A stretch of 64,000 bases of DNA from positions 21,858,730 through 21,922,729 of the forward strand of contig CM032121.1 in the NCBI GenBank assembly GCA_018894105.1, in the 5' to 3' direction. The position numbers and the translations under genes were made by a program. The notes under the pieces are model-generated. The model did no database searches and was not told the origin of the DNA. It saw nothing but the letters and a program-made list of their open reading frames with translations. The stretch comes from Jacaranda mimosifolia (Eukaryota > Streptophyta > Magnoliopsida > Lamiales > Bignoniaceae). Positions 58,498 through 64,000 of this stretch are shown piece after piece (position 1 is the first letter of the stretch; each line of letters begins with the position of its first letter).

Positions 58498-59330
58498 AAA
58501 CTTTTGATAGAGCAGCAATCATGGACAAACTTCAGGTTTTAAACTCCATCCACCATTGGGCTTTCATCAACTAGAAATGAAACCATCTTTAGAAGAGAGG
58601 TTCATGCAATTTATGGCAAAGAATAATGAATATATGGCAAAGAGTGACGTAACTCTTCAAAGCCAATGAACTTCAACAAGAACATTCAAAATGCAAATGG
58701 GACAATTGGCCACTACATTGAACATGAGTAGGGAGCATTGCAAAGTGATACTGAGACGAACCCTAAGTAGAAAAGTAAGGAACATTGCAGTTTCGTTACT
58801 CTGACGAATGACAAAGAGTTGCGAAAATTTCAAGAAGTTCCTCCATCTTCAGAAAAAAATGGAAGGAGAATCAATACTTGAGAAAGGAGAGGATTAAGAG
58901 TATAAAACTAAATAATCTAAACCTAGAACACCAACTCCATCTTTCCCTTGGAGGTTTAAGAAGCAAAAGTTGGATAACTAATTTTATGATTTTTGGAGGT
59001 ATTCAAGAAACTCCACATAAATATTCTATACGCTGAAGCCTTAGAATAAATGCCAAGTTATACAAAGTTCATGAAAGCTCTTTTATCCAAGAAAGGGCAT
59101 TATAGTGAATTTGAGATAGTGACTCTCACAGAGAACTGTAGTGCAATCATCAAAAAGAAGTTACGCTGAAAGCTAAAAGATCCTGGAAACTTCATCATAT
59201 GATGCAAAAATTGGTACTAAATTTTTAGAAAGGTTGCCATGAGATTTGGGGACAAGCAGAATTTTGATTCTACATTCCATCTAACAAGGACTTGGATTGG
59301 GCTAGATCAAGCCAACTAGCATAATCTTGC
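58498..59330 (+). pseudogene. Athila-type gag-protease remnant, 3' part
   Basis: Continues the gag after the CACTA element. It reads KPSLEERFMQFMAKN, then KMQMGQLATTLNMS (usual form QMGQLA), then PFPWRFKKQKLDN, and a stretch equivalent to EVFKKLHINIPFAEALEQMPSYxKFM before the protease. Numerous stops and frameshifts. No reverse transcriptase follows. Confidence 0.65.
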
Positions 59331-61801
59331 AACTTGCAAGTAGAAAACATATGTATCCTACGCGAATAACTGAGAATTTATTAGTAAAACTTGATATTCC
59401 CTATAGATTTTATTACGCTAGACATGAAGTAGGATATTGAAGTACCAATCATCCTTAGGAGATCATTTTTAGCCGCAAATAGGACTATCATAATTCATAG
59501 ATGTGTAGAAATGTGAACTACCTATGAGATTCCAAGAGGAGGTAACTTCTAATTTGTTCAAAGCATTTAATTTTTCAAAAGATATTGACAAGTGTTTTGC
59601 AGTTAGATGCGATGAATATTTCTGAAAAATCCAAGCTATATAAAGGAAAGAATTTAAAAAAGAAGTGATTGGAAAATTTTGAAACAACATTTTTGAGCTA
59701 GATCAACAAGTGCTATTTGCAACTCTCCAATTAATTAATAATTGAGAAAGTTAAAATCATGATGGTTGAGGCCATTTCACATCTCCAAAGTCCTCCTACA
59801 TGGAACGATGGAGTTGGAAGATGTCTGCTCAAGTAGATACTTTAAGATCAATAGGGGGGAAATCAAATATTATTGGGGAGGCAATCTTGATTGTCAACAA
59901 TCCACGACTACCTTAACCAACATGAAGTAAAGCCTGAAAAGTCAAGTCGAAGACTATAAATCAAGCATTTCTTGGGATGCAGCCTAAGTATTTAATTGCT
60001 TTTGATTTTCATTTTTTTTAGTTAGTTTTTCTCTTCTATTTGCTTTAATATTTTGATCGAATTTGTATTTTTTTGTTTTGCAAGACGCGAAATGAGGAGA
60101 AAGAAAAGAAAGAGAATTTCGGGCAAAATAGTACAATTGTATGTCAGGGCACAAAGAGTCTACGCCCTGGTGCAAGGCATGACTTTTTGCAAGTGCTAAT
60201 ATGGTGGCACTTGCACTAGCTCATAAGCTTGTGCCCCAACGTAGAAATATCCCCAATAATAAAAAGGAGAGAAAAACTAAAGTTGGTGCAATATTATTAT
60301 ATTCCATCTAACGAGTGTACCACTTTCTCATCGTCGCCGTACTTTAATTTTCCTGCAAGTACAGTTTCATTCCCAGAGGTTGAGGAGGACAATGACGTTG
60401 ATTATTGATCAAGGCACATTCTCTTTTTTTTCTTTTTTTTTCTTTTTTTTATTTTCTTCTTGTTTTCATCATTCATATTGGTGTTCCTTTTTTTTTTTTT
60501 TTCTTGTTTTCTTCTGTCACGTTAGATGTAATCTCTATGTACTTTGATTGCAAAATATCCCTAATGTTTGGGGGATGTTCTACGTGCCAATTCTTAGTCT
60601 CTTTGTAGTTTATTTAAGTTCTTTTGGTTATGAATTAGGTTTAGTAATTAAGTCAATATATTACATGTACAAAAGTTGACCATCATGGATTAATAAAGGT
60701 ATTATTTTTTTTTTAATTTTTATGTTTTGTGGAAAATTATAATTCTATGATGATGGAATTGTGCACTTTGAATGGAAGCATTATCAAGAAGCAATCCCCT
60801 TTTTTTGAGCACTCATATTTCTCATTTTTAGTCACTAGTTTGACTAGAGTTATATTTACATAAGTAACATAGATAATACTTTAAACTCTAGAATTTATTT
60901 GATTCCTTATCAAGATGAAAGTTTAGAAAACATTCAAGTAGGGAGATAACTTAGGCCATTTTTGACCCGTTTGAGCCTTTCAAGCTTATCAATTGATGTT
61001 ACATCCTTAGAATCCCTTGTTGAGCCTATTATTAGTATATATATATATATATATATATTTTGCAACAAACTCAACAACCAACTAAAACACATGATCCCAC
61101 CAATTGAGTCTCATCATTATTTGTTGGAAGGATTTGAAAGCTTATGAAGATTAGAACAAATGGTACGTTGCCATGATCTTCAAATATTGAAAAAAATATA
61201 TGGTGCAAATAGGGTCTCATGTATAGAAAAAAAAAAAAAAAGCAAATAAATGGAAGATAGAAAGAAAAAAGTGCATAGTAGCATGAGCACTAAAATAAGA
61301 AACTTAGAAGTATTGTTTAATAAGTTTGGGGAAATATTTAATGACGATGATGAATAAGTAAGTGTCGTGGATATTGAGTCAGCATTATCCATATCTCTCT
61401 TATCTTTATCTAAGCGTACATTACAAGCTTTGAAAGTGCTCATGATCCTTTATTGTGTGTATTCTACATTAGTGATGATATGGGTGAAAATAAACCTATG
61501 AGTGTTAAGAGTAAAGTCTTGTACTTGTACATAAATTAATCTAGGTTGCTAGTAATTTTGGGTCAAGAAATCATACACATACACGAGGGATTCATTTGAA
61601 TATTGGATCTACTTATATGTACATAGTGAAATTAGATCACAGTTGTGGTTGACTGTGAAGATAATTTTGAATTAGTTCTTAAAATAACAAAAAGAAGCGA
61701 AGTTTTTGTACATGTGCTTTAGTTTTATTTGTTTTTCTTAGAGTGATGTTGAGTCTTTTCTTTGTGTTGCTGAAGGGTGACCAACGTTGTAAGTTAGGGG
61801 A
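59331..61801 (+). other. 3' non-coding region of the Athila-type element
   Basis: No reverse transcriptase or integrase was recognised. It contains a long stretch of unassigned decayed sequence, the ttcttgggatgcagcctaag motif (59963-59982), T-rich tracts (60420-60505) and a (TA)n run at 61036-61058. Confidence 0.5.
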
Positions 61802-62190
61802 TGTTTGTTAACTCGTTATAACTATTAATTTTAAATATCAAATTGAGGAATTCAAATAATTTTCTTGCTTAGAAAATATATAACTTCCTTGTAAATTGAT
61901 GAGAATTTGAAATTTCATGAATAGAAAAAGAATTGCAAAAAGGAACAACTTGGCATCAGAAAGTAAGAAATTTGGTATTATTTCTTGTGATTTAATTAAG
62001 CTGGAGCAAAGAGTCCTTTTATTTATCCTATTTACATAATTTTTTAGAAGATTTTGTTACCTAGTATAAATAAACATTTCAAACACTTAGTTAGGGGTTT
62101 GATTTTGATTTTCTGGATTGGAGACTAGAAGTTTAGTGAAAATTCATAGTTTGAAGGATGATAAATAAGGATCAAAGTCAGTAGAAATTA

Positions 62191-62785
62191 ACAAGAAAGA
62201 GCGCCCAATAAGGGCAAAAATATAACAAGAAATGCATTATAAGATTTACTCAAAAAATTAGAAAAGCGAAAAGGGAATTGCATCTCAACTAAGAGCCTCA
62301 TGAAGAGGGACACTTTAAAAAACACTTTGGGGATTTCACTCAACCTTATAGATGTTCCAAAGCTTTCAAAATTCTGAAGGAGTAGAGTAGGACTTAGACT
62401 AGGAGTTGATTATTTGTTTCTATTTGTTTTTTTTTTTTTTTTTTTGGTTTAGGATTGCTTCCTTTTTACCTTGTCTCAAAAGCTTTGGTAGTTAGTTTTG
62501 TTTTCAACAATCAAATATATGCTAAACGTTAATATATGTCTGCGTATACTTTAGTATCACTAAACCTTGCATTTTTGTTATGGAGATTTGAGTGACTTTG
62601 CACTCATTTTCATTCGTAATTATTTGGATGACTTTATTTTCATGTTTTTCCTTGATGTCTCATTTGCAAATTTACACTCCTTTACTCTTTTATTCTCTTA
62701 TTGGGACTTCACTACTGTTAGTAGCATTAGGAGTCCCTTTCTTGTGAAGTATTTAGGTTTTTTTTTTTTAACTTGTTATACCCTT
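62191..62785. other. Unassigned sequence
   Basis: Departs from the left Athila LTR. T-rich tract at 62430-62446. No gene was recognised. Confidence 0.35.
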
Positions 62786-63460
62786 ATAGAGGGTCCTAAC
62801 AAAGTTGCTACTTATAGTATGCGCTACTTAGAGGATCATAGATTGGAGTTGATAATATGTGTTCCTCTTGAGGGTCTTACTAGAATGTTATTAATATACA
62901 CTTCCTTAGGAGTCTTACAAAAAATTTCATCATTTTTATGTGTCCCCCTTAAGGATGTTGCTGAAGTTGTAGTTGTTGTATGTTTCCCCTTGGGGTGCTA
63001 TTGAAGTCATTGTTCACTGTGCATCCTTCTAGGGTTTTTATAGTAACTTTTGTATGCCACATGCCTTGTTAAGGGTCTTATATTGGTTTTTGTTTGGCAT
63101 GCTCCCCTTTCAGGGTCTTATAGCAATTTTTGTTTGCCACGCGCCCTTTAGAAATCGTATAGTGGTCTTTTGTTCTTGCTACGTGCTCTCATGGGGGTCT
63201 TATTGTGGTCTTTTGTTCTTGTTGTGTGCCTCTTAGGGGTCTTATAATGGTCTTTTGTTCTTGCCGTGTGTCCCTTCTGGGGTCTTGTAGTGGTTTGTGC
63301 GTTGCGTGCCCCCTTAGGGTCTTGTATTAATCTTTTTTCATGTCCCCTTAGGGGTTTTATAGTAGTACTGATGTCATCACTATGAGCCCCCTTGGGGGTC
63401 TTATAGTGTTACGATGTCGAGTGCCGCAAGCTCTCTTGGAGGTCTTACAGTGGTAATGGT
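62786..63460 (+). repeat. Degenerate tandem repeat with a unit of about 40-45 bp
   Basis: About sixteen units are each anchored by a gggtcttatagtgg-like word, often followed by tcttttgttcttg and a cgtgtgccccctta-like word. Anchors fall near 62786, 62872, 62911, 63033, 63073, 63113, 63152, 63196, 63237, 63281, 63317, 63352, 63394 and 63440. The open frames across this stretch are by-products of the repeat. Confidence 0.8.
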
Positions 63461-64000
63461 GTAGCACACTCACCAATTACTATGTGGAATCGTGCGTTTG
63501 ATGTTGTGCACTTGTTATTTATGTTGTTTTTTTATGTGTGCATGCCTCTTAGGTCTTATCGCAAATGAAATAATCCTATAATTTTTCATTGTGTAGTCAA
63601 AGAGTACATACATTTGTAAAGAAATGTCAGAAATTTTTTATTAAAAGAAGCAAAGGAAACAATTGTCATCCTCATTTAGGATGGTCTTTTATTCAATAAG
63701 TAATTGAAAAAGAAAACATTTAAGTTTCTAGGAACAAGAACTTGAACTTGAAAGGAAAATCCTAACTTTTGTAAAAACTTAGAAAAAAGTAGACTTCAAG
63801 GCACTGAAATGGTTGTTTAGAAGCCTCTGCTCTTTCTAGTGCGGGAGCTAAGTTGTTAACATTCATGTCCTTTTGGTGAAGCATTTCCTTAAGTACATCC
63901 TCGCATTATGCTGGATCCTTCTCCTAGGATTTGTTATGATGCACATGTCTCATAACAATATTGGCTTCCATGAGCATGCCTTTGCCCTTTGACTTACTTT
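63461..64000. other. Unassigned sequence to the window end
   Basis: No coding or repeat signal that I can name. Confidence 0.35.

Larger units (their letters stand above)
42133..62190 (+). mobile_element. Athila-type Ty3/gypsy element, decayed, split by a CACTA element
   Basis: The left LTR is about 42133-43332, followed by a primer site tggcgcccttgtcgagg (43342-43358) close to the tRNA-Asp type used by Athila elements. Gag blocks lie on both sides of the CACTA insertion (43480-44836 and 58498-59330). The 3' part includes the ttcttgggatgcagcctaag motif near 59965 and T-rich non-coding DNA. Related LTR sequence resumes at about 61802 after aagttagggga, a candidate polypurine tract. Left and right LTR sequences agree along about 360 bases (for example aacttggcacaa/aacttggcatca and aaacacttggttaggggt/aaacacttagttaggggt). 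They then diverge near 62190, so the right LTR is truncated or rearranged. Reverse transcriptase and integrase are missing. Confidence 0.65.

Noticed and set aside
62567..63236. Two open frames of 145 and 60 codons with hydrophobic stretches.
   Set aside because: They lie on the degenerate tandem repeat and have no recognised domain.
1..64000. CRISPR arrays, bacterial operons, rRNA and tRNA genes.
   Set aside because: None is visible; spaced repeats found here are tandem repeats or transposon subterminal repeats, and the tRNA-like words are retroelement primer sites.

Overview
This is a plant nuclear window. It is AT-rich and intron-rich, it encodes a chloroplast-targeted enzyme and a plant-type single-Myb/histone-H1 protein, and it is filled with plant transposon lineages (Athila, Tat, CACTA/En-Spm, Harbinger- and hAT-like MITEs). 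The sequence does not identify the species; a woody or large-genome angiosperm would fit, but that is inference. No rRNA, tRNA, CRISPR array or bacterial-type operon was recognised.

Three ordinary genes were rebuilt exon by exon. (1) Chloroplast N-acetylglutamate synthase (first enzyme of arginine synthesis) lies on + at 8588-14023: 10 exons, 602 aa. (2) The mitochondrial complex I accessory subunit NDUFS4/18 kDa lies on - at 20827-17064. Five exons are secure and a tiny first exon is likely, but exon 2 as given lacks one base and the frame breaks. (3) A telomere-repeat-binding TRB/SMH protein lies on + at 36314-39711: 5 exons, 297 aa, plus a probable 5'-leader intron. They belong to different pathways and show no sign of joint regulation.

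The rest is mobile DNA. 1-7.4 kb: two inverted, decayed copies of an endogenous-pararetrovirus-like movement-protein region, with a decayed CACTA element and a Harbinger MITE between them. 14.7-16.9 kb: MITEs and AT-rich sequence. 21-22.4 kb: a fragment of a Tat-type Ty3/gypsy element with an 84-bp tandem repeat. 22.5-23.7 kb: an LTR-like stretch split by a hAT-type MITE. 23.96-28.24 kb: a CACTA element with recognisable tnp2, DUF4218, DUF4216 and En/Spm-type remnants. 28.2-32 kb: LTR-like sequence and a second Tat gag-protease fragment. 40.6-41.2 kb: an LTR-like fragment.

The most striking structure is a three-level nest at about 42.1-62.2 kb. An Athila-type element (tRNA-Asp-type primer site, decayed gag/protease, related LTR sequence at both ends) is split by a non-autonomous CACTA element at 44837-58497, flanked by AAA. 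That element is split in turn by a Tat-type Ty3/gypsy element on the - strand (LTRs 46673-47466 and 55305-56099). The Tat element carries an extra gene remnant on the opposite strand between its integrase and 3' LTR. The same antisense gene and the same tandem-repeat family recur in the independent fragment at 21-22.4 kb. A second copy of the Tat insertion site survives inside the CACTA element and shows the unoccupied state.
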